Assembly: GCA_030998225.1 (NCBI GenBank)
Contig: JAPYXD010000463.1
Coordinates: 806,001 to 870,000, forward strand
Reading direction: 5' to 3'
DNA from: Diplolepis rosae
Taxonomy: Eukaryota; Arthropoda; Insecta; Hymenoptera; Diplolepididae
DNA length: 64,000 nucleotides
Each line of letters opens with the position of its first letter. The first letter of the stretch is position 1. Shown here one piece after another: positions 43,440 through 55,864 of the stretch. The position numbers and the translations under genes are program-made. The notes under the pieces are model-generated. The model was not told the DNA's origin, did not search any database, and saw nothing but the letters and a program-made list of their open reading frames with translations.

Positions 43440-44942
43440 GTTGAAGATTTATCAGTATCTTCAAAGGAAATATTCGTTTTGATTCACAATATCAAATATA
43501 TCATTTAAAACTTAATTCATTTATAATTATACTTCTTTATTTTTCACTTAGGTTTTTTAAATTCAATTGATTTTACAAAAATTCAAACAGCAAAAGTCTT
43601 GATAAATTTATAACATAAAATCTAAAAAATCTACACAAGATTTAGATTTTACATAAATTTCTTAGGTACAATAATAATTCGGAATTCACAATTGTATAAT
43701 TTATATTTTGAAAATATACAACACAGAAAATAAAAGAATTTCCTTTCAAATGTTTTTACACAAGATTCTTTTTTATATTAATGAAATTTTTAAATACATA
43801 TTTTAAAATTTATCTTCATTAAATTTCATACGTATAGTTATAATAAAAATGTATCCTAAATATTAATTAATAATTATATTATATATTTATCAATAATCAT
43901 GATTATAATAATTTAAAAAAATATTTTATGAATAATTTATAAAAAGAGTTGATTTATTTTTACTTGAGTGAGGCTCAAAAGCTCTAGTCACGACACATTT
44001 CTCTCACAAGCTCTGAATAACTCCTGCAGTCACTATATAACAAAGTTCCAAATTTTATGTCTCAGGATTGTAAGCGAGCGTGAGCGTGATTCGACGAAAG
44101 CGTATCGTCCTATATATAAGTTTTAGTTATTAGGTTTATATTTGCGAAGTTGTATATTTAAGTGTATTTGTGATAGAAAATATGATTGGCTGCGACTGAA
44201 TGGTGTGAATGTAATTGTATGATGTTTATATATGTATGTATCGGATGACAATTGGCAGGTTCGAGGTAAGAGTTTTTTTGTTATTTAAGAGAACCATGAC
44301 AACGTTTATACTTGACTCCTTACAATTCATGAAGTTTATATTACTTTAAATTTAAGAAATATTTCTTAAATTTCAAAACACGTTTATTCATATCAGTAAC
44401 ATCTTTTTGACACAAATCTCTAACTTACTATAGGCAACATTATCGTTCTTTGCATCCATTATTACTCAATACACTTTACTACTTGACCATTTTAAACAGT
44501 AAATCACATCTTCAGAGCAAATAATTATTTAATCCTACCAAAAATGATCTCCTCATTTCAAAGAAATATTTCTCTCAATTTACAATACGCTCATTACAAA
44601 CAAGGAATCATATATTAGAATGGAAGACAAATTTACTTGAACCAATGAAAATTTTTTTGAATCAATGTATTGTTTCTTTGAACATGCATCACATCATTTG
44701 ACATCAAAGAATTTACTTCTCTTATCAAATAATTGCTACACAATGTTAATAACATATTTATTGAATCTAATGAATATTTAATAGTACTAGAAAAACATTT
44801 TTTTGCTTTAATTATTCATTTTTTAAAGACAGTAAAAATATTTCCTTGATCTAAAAAAATATTTATTCGTCACCATCCAGCTCAACCATTTCTTTGAATC
44901 AAAAAAATATTCTTTGATTCAAATATTCTTTTTTCTGTGTAC
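43440..44942 (+). mobile_element. Right part of the split TIR element
   Basis: This continues the repeat interrupted at 22,821. Its end (44,890-44,942) contains TTTGATTCAAATATTC and a TTTTTTCTGTGTA tip, the approximate inverse of the TACACTGAGAAAAAAGA start at 21,501. The middle (43,980-44,540) contains no recognised repeat or gene. Confidence 0.5.
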
Positions 44943-44974
44943 ATATTTTTTCCGAATCGTGTTGTTGCTTACTG

Positions 44975-45303
44975 GACTTCTTCATTTTAAATTGCAAGCA
45001 ATGAGATAAGTTTTTGAGTTTCATTATTATCCTTATCTTAACTATCTTCTACATTTTTATCTTTTACGAAAATTTTGAATTAATCTTTTAATTTATGGCA
45101 CTGAAGAGGGCACCCGCATATATAGCCGAAACGTTTGCCTTCTCTCTTTTTTTGCGTTTTTTACCGTAAGTAGCATTTATAATATTAATAGAAGAAAATA
45201 AAAAGAGGCTGACCCAATGCCAAAAAAATGAGAAATTAACAAAAATTCTGTGAATTTTGGGTCAATATAATAGCAGACATGTCATCAAGCATGTCACTTT
45301 ACA
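44975..45303 (+). repeat. PLE end, family 1b
   Basis: This has the same order as 10,918-11,113 on the other strand: the AAAATTTTGAATTAATCTTT leader, a hammerhead, a spacer, GACCC...GGGTCAATATAATA, then the CATGTCACTTT terminus, which abuts repeat D at 45,304. It is single and not inverted. Confidence 0.6.
45097..45139 (+). ncRNA. Hammerhead ribozyme motif, family 1b (diverged)
   Basis: GGCA, CTGAAGA, a weaker GG(G)C/AGCC-type stem II with a longer loop, GAAACGTT and TGCC are in order. Core strands and stem I are intact; stem II has only about three pairs, so activity may be reduced. Confidence 0.65.
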
Positions 45304-45840
45304 GTTATTACTCTTGTAGATCTTTATGTAGTAAACCACTTTTTATCATAACTTCTATTCGTATCTCGTATAATTTAACTTGAAAATGGATATTGACTTT
45401 TTTCAAGTTTTAATATACTGTGACTTTCTTAATTTTATTTTAATTGCAAAATATTATTAGTAGAGCCTTACGAGAATTATCAGAAACCAGTCTTAAAATT
45501 TTTGATTTTTTCATAAAGTTTTTTTCAAAAACACAAAAAATGCTCCTATTTGACAATTTTTGTCAGATGTATAGCTGGTCAACGAACTTGTCCTTACTTT
45601 TTCGGCTGCGATAATGTATGCCAAAGCTCAATTCAATCCGACAATTTTTTTCTATCCAGAATTATCGAGTATATGACCTATTACTACTGCAGACGGACAG
45701 ACAGACAGACACTTTCGTAAAAAACCGTTTTTTCTGACTCAAGGGATCTCAAAACGTAAAGATTTGACGAAAATTCCGAAAATGATTTTTCGCATAAAAC
45801 CAAAACTTTAATTCTCATGTGATGAGAATCTAAAAGACAT
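45304..45840 (+). repeat. Repeat family D tail with GACA microsatellite
   Basis: The sequence matches 6,120-6,620: the CGTATCTCGTATAATTTAACT block, the TTTTTCGGCTGCGATAA block, an ACAGACAGACAGACA run near 45,700, and CTGACTCAAGGGATCTC. The start is the inverse of 12,415-12,575. Confidence 0.6.
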
Positions 45841-46179
45841 CAAATTTAGATCTTTCTTAATAATATTAATAACTCTAAAATTAATTACCATTGTGAAAAG
45901 TCTGTAGTCTCATTTCAAAGGTGAGTTTTCATAGTATTTTTATAACTAATTAAGATGTTTTTGGAATTTTTCTGCTAGATTCTGCTCTAGAATCAAACAT
46001 GGTAATGAAAAATCATCAAATTTCAAATGATGATTGTACTACATTCATTTGAAGAATTCAAAAAATCCTAACTATCAATATTTTGATAAAAATTTCTAAA
46101 TTTATCAAAATATGATATACATCGATTTTTAAAAACTTCTTGAAGAAGCTACATATTTTAAAAATTGCATGACTTTTTT
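45841..46179. other. AT-rich spacer, no gene seen
   Basis: No reading frame or repeat landmark that I can assign is present. Confidence 0.4.
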
Positions 46180-47790
46180 TAATTCTGTTCAACCTCAAGC
46201 TAGAATCTAGGAAAGAATTTCTAAAAATATTTTGATTAGGTTAAGAAATCACTATGAAGACATATTGAAAAAAACCTTTTGAAATCTAAATCTAAATTAA
46301 AATTTTTTTTGTAATATCTTTCTATAAAATAAAACACTTTGACGAAAGTTGAAACTCCAGGTCAGTCTGTAATTTCCGATGGTAGCTTATATATATATAT
46401 ACGATCTGTCATGTAAAAGATGTTAAATTCCAAAAAATTTTATTCAGTGTATTTTATTTTTTAGTAAAGGTTTGTCGACTTACCTTCATATCAAGAAAAG
46501 TTTGAGGTGTAAATTCACATATAATTTATGTATTTTCTTAAATCAGGAAACACTTCATTTACATTCATCTATTGAAATTGCCATATGTATAAGATGTTTC
46601 ATACTTCAAAAAAATTTAAGGTGTAAATTCATATTGCGAATTCAGATATAATTTATGTACTTTCTTCGTAGTTTATCTTCAAAAATTAGATCTTAGGTAA
46701 AAAAAGAAATTTTTGCTTCCAAATATAGAAAAATTATTATTGAAGAGATCATTTCAAAGAAAAGAGATTAATTTCCAAGAAAAATATTTGAAGCATTAGA
46801 AAAAATAAATTTAATAAATTTTATTTTTACCCCGACTTTTTTTCTTATCGCTTCATACCAAATTAAAAAAAAATGACGTGATTCAAATAAATCAAGAATC
46901 GTTTTTTCAGGCAAAAGACCTAATACAACCTAGCCGTTTCCATATTTCTAAAATGAATAAGTTTTTACCAAATTCACTAATTTTTTTACAAGAATTTTGT
47001 TTTGGAAATTTTATTTTTAATGGTTTCAGCCATTGAAGAATTTATTATAATTTCCAAAAAATGGAAACGGTTAAGTTGTAGAAATCCTTTTTCTTAAAAA
47101 AATTATCCGTGATTTCACAGAATCACATCATTTTTTTAAATTTGTCTCGAAGCGATAAGAAAACAAGTCCGGATAAAAATAAAATTTGTTAAATGCATTA
47201 TTTGTTTATGTTTTAATTTTTTTTTCTTGGAAACTAATCTCTTTTCTTCCAAATGATCTCTTCAATAATAATATTGCTATTCTTGAAAAAAAATTTATCT
47301 ATTTTTGCCTGAAGTCTAATTTTTGTGGATGAACTACCTTAAATCAGCAAACACTTCATTTACATTTATTTATCGAAATTTGCATACAAAAGATGTTACC
47401 TATTATGAAAATGTTCAAACCCTTCATTTTTGAAACTTGTATCTCATCTTGAATGATATCTTATTATAAAATATTCTCTACATAATTTAAAAACAAATGC
47501 TGAAATCGATATTTTGTTTCGAATCTTTAAGCATTTATTGACTTTAAATTTCATTAAAAAATTATTTTTCAAGTATTTAAATCATCTTAAAATTTCACAA
47601 AATCATTTAGATACTTATTTCAGATCAATATTTTTCAAAGTATATAGAGAAAAAGGTGTAATTTTCTTAATGTTATATTCCGTAATTTTGAATTCTGTGT
47701 CTATTTCGCGCCTCCTTTGCATGATGTCGAGAAAAATACAATTTCTGATTTTAAGGTTGTATGTAAAAAAATCGATCTCTGGTAGAATTT
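46180..47790 (-). repeat. Repeat family B copy with internal fold-back
   Basis: The left part matches the inverse of about 18,790-19,080 (TGATTAGGTTAAGAAATCAC, a TA run near 46,390). The right part (47,400-47,780) matches 9,060-9,340 plus 10,465-10,600. Between them, 46,530-46,920 and 47,050-47,400 are inverted copies about a centre near 46,980, with CGTTTCCAT/ATGGAAACG and GAAGCGATAAGAAA/TTCTTATCGCTTC pairs. It is not coding. Confidence 0.55.
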
Positions 47791-49028
47791 TTTAAAAAAG
47801 GAGCCGATATTTAGATAGAATAATTATTTATATGCTAAATTAATTTCAAATTTTTCAACCGTACCGATGCAGAAATAATTAATGACAAAGTTGACTATTT
47901 TAACACGTAATTCATGGGCAATGCATAGGCACTCTTCACATTTTAATTTGTAGTAATTAAACGCTCTGGTAGAGAAATTTAAAAAATGTCGGTATTTGTG
48001 CTGCTTGAAAATATAAATTTTTGAAAAAATCATCAAATCTCTCCACCGTGCAGATTTATAGATAATCTAATTTAGAATTTTTAAATTTCAGTCACTTTCA
48101 AACAGATAAACGTAACAGTATCGCGACCCGGCAACACTTTCTTCGGCTTGTCTGCTGTAGCTCTCGACACGCACACACACACAAAACCAGCTTGGAAGCA
48201 ATCGTGAAATTGCAGGCAAAATATTTTCTTTTCCTCGCTTCAACCAGTCCCGAATTACGACGCACTTCATAGTCTAAAGTTTTGTTCTTTGTAAATCTTC
48301 CTTTCTATCTCACTTGACCTGACATTTTTTTTACTGTTAACAATAACCTTTGACATCCAGCTATTCAAACGCATATCACAATTAGGTTTAAATTGCTGTC
48401 ATAAATTCATCGAAATGAACGCTGTGCGCGGTAGACATGTTGTCACTTGTCTGCATGTTGTAACTGATTAAAATTAATTGCGATTTTAAGTGATTTTAAT
48501 GAACTTCGATCTTTAAAGTACTAATACCTGGACTAATGTGCCAACAATCAGCAGTACTTTACTGTTTGCCCTCCAAATGAAAATAGTTCTAGCTGCAAAT
48601 CGGGTAAGTCACCAATAAATTTTGTTTTGAATCTAAAATGAAACTCATAAAGGCTTGGTTTCTCGTTTTGTTCATAAAAATTAATTACTTATTATATTGA
48701 AAAACGCGGTAAGAAAGTTTGCATTGTAAAGTATTTTCGTTTTTCAATTTTAAATCCGGATTCAAGTGTCGATAAAGATAAAACTCCCCATTCAAAGCTG
48801 ATTTAAGCCATGTAAAGTAACCTCAAATATAATAAAATCCTAATTTTTCCTTTTTCGCATGGGAAGGCGAAAATTTCGCGCCCTTCATTTCCGTATCCGA
48901 AGTGGAGGGGGAGGGGTAGTTTTCGTGAAATTTAGTTCCTGCTACGTTCCCTAGATGTCGCTGATATAAATTCATTTGCCCCGCCACCATCTGTAAGTAC
49001 CCCTTTGTAATACATGGGAGTGGGCACA
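47791..49028. other. Unassigned region, possibly single-copy
   Basis: I find no second copy of this stretch in the window. It has a CA run at 48,166-48,183 and a CpG-containing patch near 48,120-48,260. A strong 5' splice-site match CGG|GTAAGT occurs at 48,603, after an ATG at 48,536 whose frame closes after 14 codons. The minus-strand frames at 48,088 and 48,823 match no known domain. It could be the edge of a host gene, but nothing proves it. Confidence 0.3.
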
Positions 49029-50579
49029 CCGTGGTTTCTGGCTGTTGTCTAGTACGGTTGCTTCGTGGTGAATTTCACAAAGTCGTGATTGATATATCAC
49101 GCTTGGATTTGTGAACTATGTGTGTGGATTTATTCTTCTGAACCTTATCTGCTTAAATACAGTAGTGTTTTTGTGTTTTGCATAGTGAGCTTTTTACGGA
49201 CTATTAATAGTGCTTCGCATATTTGGCTAGTTGCTTTCTGTTTCTAAAACTGCTTTATCTCTGTGTGTCTATTACCCACGTATTTTGGCCGACCGCTCAG
49301 TAATGCCTGCAGTATTGAACCAATTTATTTTTGCCTGCATTTACTTTATAACCTGCAGCATCTGAAATATCATTTATTTATCTACAATTTGGGACGCTTA
49401 GCTGGTTATTTTGCTTTAACTCTACGTTTACCAGAAGCCTCTATGCGCCAACTGTTTACTCTCACGACCTCTACGCTAACCTGTGACATTTTGATTGGAC
49501 TCTATTGGCAATTCAAACTTGCAATGCGAGACCTGGTGGTCGACAAGCGAACTAATCAATATGGCTTCCGTTGGGCTTCGCGCAGCATTGTGTATACTAT
49601 ACTAAAGCCAGATGCTCACAGTGTAACGAAGTAATTAATCAAGTGTTTGACAAATAAATATATACTTAAGATAAAGAGTAAGTGACAAGTGCATAAATAA
49701 ATATAAGCGTGAAAATGGAATTCTCATCGAAGCACAGGAAAGGAAAGGACTTTACTCGTAAAGGCAGTGCTTGTACGTACTCGCGTAACGTATTTAACGG
49801 CAACAAAAGCACTTTTAGCACTTACAGATAAACGTAATTTGAAAAGTCCTATTCAGATCAAGAGTAAATACGTGAACGCTGAAGCCCTGCGGCAGCCATG
49901 ATTGTTTTCATGCAGCAGCGCCCCTAAGCCTTCATCTAAAATACCACAACTTTATCTGTCAATCACACCATCTCCTTTCTTGCCTAATACATTGCTTATT
50001 TACCTGTTCGATCTGTTAACAAGGTTAGATGCTCGGCGTTTATTCTCGGGCTATTGGAACCAAGACACCATCATTTATTGCATATTGTAACAGCTCTTGT
50101 AGCTTTTTGCGTCTCTCTATTTGCCAATACGCACTCGGTTCGTACATTAGTTATCACTAGTATTAACATTAGTTTTATATATAATTACGTAGACGTATAT
50201 GTCAATAAACATCATGATACATGGTATTGACATACTAAATTAATTTAATTTTCACCTCTTCAATTTTTTTATTTTTTCTTAATCATACTTTTTGGTTACA
50301 TTTATAAATTCTATTCTGGCTATATATGATTCGACATTGTTCTCTATCTTAAATCTCTTGTATTGCCCTATCTGGCTATAACTTAGTACAGGCTGGAGGT
50401 GCTTATTAATTTTTTTAGTTTCAATTTCTAAGTTTTACTTGTAATTTATTTTTAGCTTATTCTCTTAGATCGGACAATTGGATATTTAAGTGTATTTACT
50501 CAAATTTAATAGAATTTTCGAATTATTTTTATAATTAATGCTTACAATCTGAATTTTTGCATGTGTATTTAAATTTAAT
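49029..50579 (+). other. Possible 5' region of the non-LTR element, or host DNA
   Basis: This region lies directly upstream of the non-LTR ORF1, with base composition shifting gradually toward it. A 123-codon frame at 49,263 is not recognised. I cannot place the element's 5' end, and this may be its long untranslated leader or unrelated flanking sequence. Confidence 0.3.
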
Positions 50580-50631
50580 TGGGGTAAGCTCTGCCTGGCA
50601 ACCGCTCATATCTTGATCAATTATTGCTTTT

Positions 50632-51951
50632 GTGCCTACTGTTTGTGCTTTGCTTATGTCTACTACCCGGCTTTGTGCCATGGCTGCGACTGGGACTGAC
50701 AGGGTCCCTACTCCGGTTACCCGTGGGAATTCTCAAGGTGTGGGTCGTGGGCGTGGTTTTGTTTCAGCTAGACCTGGACAGGATATGGGCTCCGGCATTT
50801 TTGTTTCAGCGACTGGATCTTTGGGCGATGATCGGGCTGGTCTGGCCCCTGCGGATGAACGTAAGAGACCGATTTCCTCTCCGCCTTTACGGTTTTCCCC
50901 ACAAATTAAGAAGATCAAGCCTCCGGTCTCTTCCGATCGGTGCTCGGAGCTGTCTAGCAGCGATTTGAGCCAGAGCTTACTGAGGAGGATTGACGAGTTC
51001 TTCGACCCCTCTCCGTGTGACCCATCTTCTGATCTTTTGTGGTCGAGACCACATGATCCCTTGTATGACGTCTTTCCAGACGCTGCTCCCCCACCATATA
51101 TAGTCCTAATGGGGAGCACCAGGCCGGGGAAGAACCTGGGCAAATATGATCGGCTGGCTCTAGCGGAATGTATAGATTTGGTCATTGACGGGGGCAGAAT
51201 CATTTTCTACAATGGTTTAAATCAGGTCAAGATACAGTGTGAGTCTAGGGAGGATGCCAACACACTGGTGCGCTCGCAGGACCTCATGAGGGGCGGCTTC
51301 AAGTTGTTTATCCCTTCTTCGCTGATCCGGAAAAAGGCCTTCACGGGTCCGATCGATCTTAGATATTCGGCCTCGGACATTGTTGACAAGCTTGATCCAG
51401 AAACTCAGAGGTTCCGGCACATCTCCAATCAGTGCCGCAGCTCGCGTCCCATCTGCGAATTTTTTTCCGAGCACCATCGCACGGATTCCTACCTCAATAA
51501 GCTGCGATCGGCCTTCTGCTCTAATTGCTGTGGCGACCATGTTGCCTCCTCGCGCGAGTGCCCTGTCTATCGCTATGAGTTTGAGATCAACAAGTATTGT
51601 TACTGGAATTCCTGTGGATTTGGGGAGGCGGAGTTGGGCCTGCGTGAGCGCGGCGTTCTGAGGCCGGGCCGACGTTTTGAGTTGGGCATGGACAGGATCT
51701 CTCTCGAGGATCCCCCTTCTGCTCTTCATGAGATCGATTTGGGCTTCTCGTTTTCGGCCTCCCAGCCATCTGTCTCGGGCTCGGCTGTTGAGGTTGCCAG
51801 ATCCTTGTTGGATCTTGGTCATCTCGGGGTGCCTGGTGCGGGGGTGGCGGGGGTTCCGGTGTCTTGCGCCCCTGTCTATGTTGTCTCGGCTGTCTCTCTA
51901 TCGCCTGCTCGTCTTGGCCCCTCTGCTGGCTCAAGCTTTGCCGGGCTCTAG
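50632..51951 (+). CDS. Non-LTR retrotransposon ORF1 (nucleic-acid binding, zinc knuckle)
   Basis: This 439-residue ORF1 protein would bind element RNA and accompany it to the target. A low-complexity N-terminal third (Gly/Ser/Pro/Arg-rich) precedes a folded part of ~80 residues (155-235) ending in the FKLFIPSSLI block seen in ORF1 proteins of this group. A zinc knuckle follows: Cys296-x2-Cys299-x3-His303-x6-Cys310, then PVYRYEFEI. The C-terminus is Ser/Leu/Gly-rich. The frame is uninterrupted, unlike ORF2. The start is uncertain: Met1, Met9 and Met17 are all possible. The stop lies ~120 bases before the first ORF2 Met. Confidence 0.75.
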   Translation: MPTVCALLMSTTRLCAMAATGTDRVPTPVTRGNSQGVGRGRGFVSARPGQDMGSGIFVSATGSLGDDRAGLAPADERKRPISSPPLRFSPQIKKIKPPVSSDRCSELSSSDLSQSLLRRIDEFFDPSPCDPSSDLLWSRPHDPLYDVFPDAAPPPYIVLMGSTRPGKNLGKYDRLALAECIDLVIDGGRIIFYNGLNQVKIQCESREDANTLVRSQDLMRGGFKLFIPSSLIRKKAFTGPIDLRYSASDIVDKLDPETQRFRHISNQCRSSRPICEFFSEHHRTDSYLNKLRSAFCSNCCGDHVASSRECPVYRYEFEINKYCYWNSCGFGEAELGLRERGVLRPGRRFELGMDRISLEDPPSALHEIDLGFSFSASQPSVSGSAVEVARSLLDLGHLGVPGAGVAGVPVSCAPVYVVSAVSLSPARLGPSAGSSFAGL

Positions 51952-52071
51952 CTTGCCCCGGCATCTGTTTCTCTTCTTTGTTCCTTCTGTCTTACGTTAA
52001 CTTAGTTACTAGGGATTTATTATATTACTGTTATATATAGGCTAAGTTGATTTAGGTGTTTCATCTTACTT

Positions 52072-54923
52072 TTGTTGTTCTTTGCAACCAATATGTGCTC
52101 TTCTGGTAGAGGGATTAGATTTGGTGTGTGGAATGCACACAGTGTAAATAATAAGAGAGCTGAAGTTGAGTTTCTGCTGCATGATCGGAAACTTGATGTT
52201 CTCTGCATTTCCGAGTCCTGGCTCGCTAAGGGTGTTGCTTTTGAGCTATATGTCTACTTAACTTATAGGAGGGGCCGTGCGGGGGGGAGGGGGGGGGCGC
52301 GGCGATTTTGGTTAGGGATGACCTGTCTGTTCTCCCCCTCTCGGTGGATGGCCCCTGGTGTTCTCGGCTTGATGTGGTCGCTGTCAGGCTCTCTACCTCT
52401 CTGGGATCCCTGGCGGTAGTTTCGGTCTATGTGTCGCCGGATTCGGGAGTTGACTCTGCTCTCTGGACGTCGCTCATCGGCTGTGTCTCGGATTGTGATG
52501 TCCTGCTCCTATGCGGCAATTTTAATGCTCATTCCCCCCTGTGGGGGGCTAGTCGCTCCAACTTCCAGGGGCGCGAGTTGTGTTCTGCGGTCCTTGACTG
52601 TGGTCTGACTCCATTGAATGATTCCTTGCCTACCTTCCTTCCTGCTTCCGGACGTTCCGGTGGAAATCTTGATCTGGTTTTTATTACGTCTTCGAGGGTT
52701 GGTGTGGCCTCGGTTAATGTCACCGATGACACCATTGGTTCTGACCACTTTCTGGTCTTGGGTGAGTTGGGGTTGACTCCTCGTTACGCTCGTTCCACGT
52801 CTAATCGTTTTAACATCAAGAATGTTGACTGGGTACGGTTTCGTGAGGTTGTTGACGAGGGGGTGCCGAGTATTGGCTCGGCTCTCGACAGCTGCTCGGA
52901 TCCGGCCGCGCTGTATTCTGAATTCTTTGCGCTGATAACTTGGATTCCTGCCAACCAATTTGGCTTTAGGCGGGGCGTTCCTCTCTAGATTGTGTTGCCT
53001 GTGTGGTCACCGACCTTCTCCAGGGGTTTGGTAGGGCGGAGGGCACTCTGGCCTTGGCTTTGGACCTTAGGGAAGCTTTCAATGCAGTCCTCCCGGGAGT
53101 TCTTGTGGGTCGACTGGCTGGCCTGGGGTGCCTGGAAGGATTGTGAATTTTGTGAACTTCCTCACAACAAAAAGAATTCTTTACTTCTCGGCTGCCGACG
53201 ATTCTCCCAGAGTCTGTGGGGTGGGTGTCCCCCAGGGGGGTGTGCTCTCCCCCCTCTTGTTCAAGCTCCACCTCAGGGGGATTAACGAGATTCTTCCAGT
53301 GGATGTTAGGGCGTCGATGTACGCGGACGATCTTTTGTTGTACACGAGGCAAGTGGACCCTCATTTAGCTCTGATGCGCCTTGAGGAGGCGGTGGGCTTG
53401 TTGACTCCGTGGCTGCAAGAACTTGGCTTGACCATTTCAATTCCTAAATGTCAGCTTTGTTTCTTTACTCGGGCTCGATCCGGATTGCATGACATTGCCA
53501 TGAGGGTTGATGGCTGTGAGATTCGATGCCAGGACTCACTTAAATATCTAGGGGTTGTTCTGGATGCGCGCCTGACTTGGACGCCTCATATCAAATACAT
53601 TGCAGGCAAGGCCATGCGTGCGATTGGCGTACTTAAAGCTCTGTCCAGGGTGTCCTGGGGCGTCTCCCCGTCCCTGCTTCTCACTGTATACCGGGGGCTG
53701 GTTAGGGCATATCTTGAGTGGGGCTCCCCGCTGTTTACCGGGGCTTCTGGGACGGCGTTGAGGATCCTGGATAGAGCTCAATATGAGGCTCTACGCGTGG
53801 CTCTGGGGTGTATGCGTTCGACCCCCATCGCTGTACTTCTCTCTGAGGCGAGTGAGCCGCCACTTGGGCTGAGGCGCTCTCTTCTGGGTGGACGTTTTAT
53901 TCTTAGGAACGCTTCCTGCCGGGGTGGCCTCTTGATTCCTAAGCTTTCCTTGCTGTTTGAGAGGACTCGATCTGGGCGATCCAGGATTAGACCTGCGAAG
54001 TGTGGTCTTCTGCTGGCTTATGAGGGGGTCCGAGGCCTATTGGACATGTGTTTCCGCACTATACGTCCTCTGTACTTTGATAACTCGTGGATTGAGGTGT
54101 GGACCCTGCTTTGGAGTTTGAGGGTCTTGTTGGTGCCAGGTACCCGGACTCTGTCCGTGTTTTTGCGGATGCGTCACGGGACAATTCTGTGAAGGTGGTG
54201 GGTGTTGGCTTCTGCGTCCCCTCGATAAGTTATAGGTTCGGCATTCGTCTTGTGGGTTTTACCTCGGTTCTCTCTGCGGAGTTGTAGTCGATTTTCTGTG
54301 CGTTGAAGTATATTCTTAGGATGGCTCTTCCCTCCACTGTGGTGTTCTCCGATTCTTTGCATGCCCTTTATCAGCTCCGGGATGGTCCTTTCTCTTCTCG
54401 GGTGTCTCCTTACGTGTTTAAGATTCTCCATTTCCTCTCTCTTTTTCGGGAACGGGGATGCTCGATTGGTTTTGTGTGGATTCCTGCGCACTCTGGGATC
54501 AGCGGTAACGAGCTGGCTGACGGTGTCGCTAGGACGGCCTCTCGGCTGCCTTTCACGGTTCATTGTGGGGTTCCCCTGATTGACCTTTATTCTGCACTGG
54601 AACGGGACTTTAGGTATTGGTGCTGCTCTCAATGGCCCTATGTACGTTCAGCATCTGGTCGTAGTGAGTACTTCAATAGGGTTACCTTCAAGACTCCCAG
54701 GTCATGGTTTGCGGGTTGCAGATTTCCGAGGGGTTATATCAGCCTGATCACGCGCTTGAGATCCTCACATATCTGCACCGGTTCCCATTTTATCAGAATG
54801 GGGTGGGACTTGGACGTTGGTTGCAGCTGTGGCGCGGAGCTGAACAGCCTTGCACACTTGATAAGTGAGCTTTCTAACGGAGCGTTTCCCGGGCAGGCCC
54901 CCGGAGAAAGCGGATTTGGGTGA
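52072..54923 (+). pseudogene. Non-LTR retrotransposon ORF2 (APE-RT-RNase H), broken
   Basis: The pieces lie in changing frames. The endonuclease start is FGVWNAHSVNNKRAEVEF...ISESWL (52,100-52,220); after a frameshift in a G-run near 52,280-52,310 it continues (52,308-52,930) with GNFNAH and GSDH. Usually this is GDFNAH, so a catalytic Asp is now Asn. The reverse transcriptase resumes abruptly at NQFGFRRG (52,960), so its N-terminal part is deleted. A frameshift follows, then ALALDLREAFNAV, GVPQGGVLSP and YADD (53,230-53,335). RNase H is in another frame (54,099-54,560) with FADAS, SAEL, FSDSL and NELAD, the four acidic residues kept, but a stop follows SAEL at 54,285. A CSCGAE...LAHL motif ends the protein near 54,860. 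It is not functional. Confidence 0.85.
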
Positions 54924-55236
54924 TTTGATTTTTGAGCCGGACCCGGAGGCTGTTGTTGAGTTGGGGCGGTTTCTCCGTTTGGAGACCTTGTTATTTAGGA
55001 TCAGTGAATGTGTGCCTTTGCTTGCTTTGCATCTGCCTTGTGGACTGATTGACTGCTTTTTTTACCTTCCCTCCTATCCTATAGACAGCACAAGCTAGCT
55101 AGGTACTGGCTGGCTTTCAAACTACTGAGTCTGATTTCTGCGCCTGAGTATAATTGGTGCTTTGTTTTTTTTTTCTGCTGCTGCTGAAGTTTTATACTGG
55201 ACATATAGTTTTTCTTGTGGACCAATGATATTAATT

Positions 55237-55705
55237 TTATGTGCCACCGGCGCGCAAACTCGTTTTTTCGCTACAGTTAACAGTAGCGCAATGTAGTACA
55301 TTTCTCCAGAAAGGAATGAAATGTAAAAATTGAACTGCGCATGCGCTCACAGCCATGAAACGAAGCTCAATCCTTCTTATTCTTCTTCTTCTTCGTACAG
55401 CGTTAGCATCTTACTGGCAAAACCTTGTACATTTGAACTGCGCATGCGTCTACTAAAATCCATTACTACTACACAAGATCGATAAAATCAAAATGGCCGG
55501 GACTAGTCGTGACATATCAAGTGTAATGACTAGCGCCGCAAACAACTACAATACTAGTTTAGATTCCAGTGTACGCATAAAAACTCGTATACGCACCGAA
55601 GTCAAATAAAATAGAATACGTGCCAATGCACACAATTCGGGTAATTCCGAGACTCGCGACAATGCTCGTCCCGCAATGACCCTCATTCTGCGCCTGGGCA
55701 CGTAA
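55237..55705. mobile_element. MITE, TTATGTGCC-tipped family, copy 2
   Basis: This has the same tips as 2,270-2,740 (TTATGTGCC; GGCACGTAA with one change) and shared interior blocks, including TTCGTACAGCGTTAGCA and the CGAGACTCGCGACAATGCTCG segment near the 3' end. It abuts the 3' end of the non-LTR element. Confidence 0.65.
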
Positions 55706-55864
55706 TGTACTATTGTACTGATATGGCTATTTGCTAGACACAGCAAGAAGCCACAACCAACAAGAAGAAGGAGAAGACAACAGACAGCGTGATATCGAAG
55801 TGAATTAGTGGGGATACACTGACATGACGCGCTTCATTGTGTGTGCTCCCACATATTATTGTAG

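Larger units (their letters stand above)
50580..55236 (+). mobile_element. Non-LTR retrotransposon, I/LOA-like, decayed
   Basis: The order is ORF1 with a zinc knuckle, then ORF2 with AP endonuclease, reverse transcriptase, RNase H and a C-terminal Cys/His motif. RNase H after the reverse transcriptase points to the I/LOA group rather than CR1, RTE or L2. The body is much more GC-rich than its surroundings, marking it as an insertion. No poly-A tail is clear, and a TTATGTGCC MITE abuts the 3' end. The 5' boundary is uncertain. Confidence 0.8.

Noticed and set aside
48823..49029. Minus-strand 68-codon frame after a TACTTACAG acceptor-like sequence
   Set aside because: No domain, and no matching donor or exon partner could be identified; too weak to call a gene.
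49263..49634. 123-codon frame upstream of the non-LTR element
   Set aside because: It has no recognisable motif and lies in what may be an untranslated leader; not supported as a gene.
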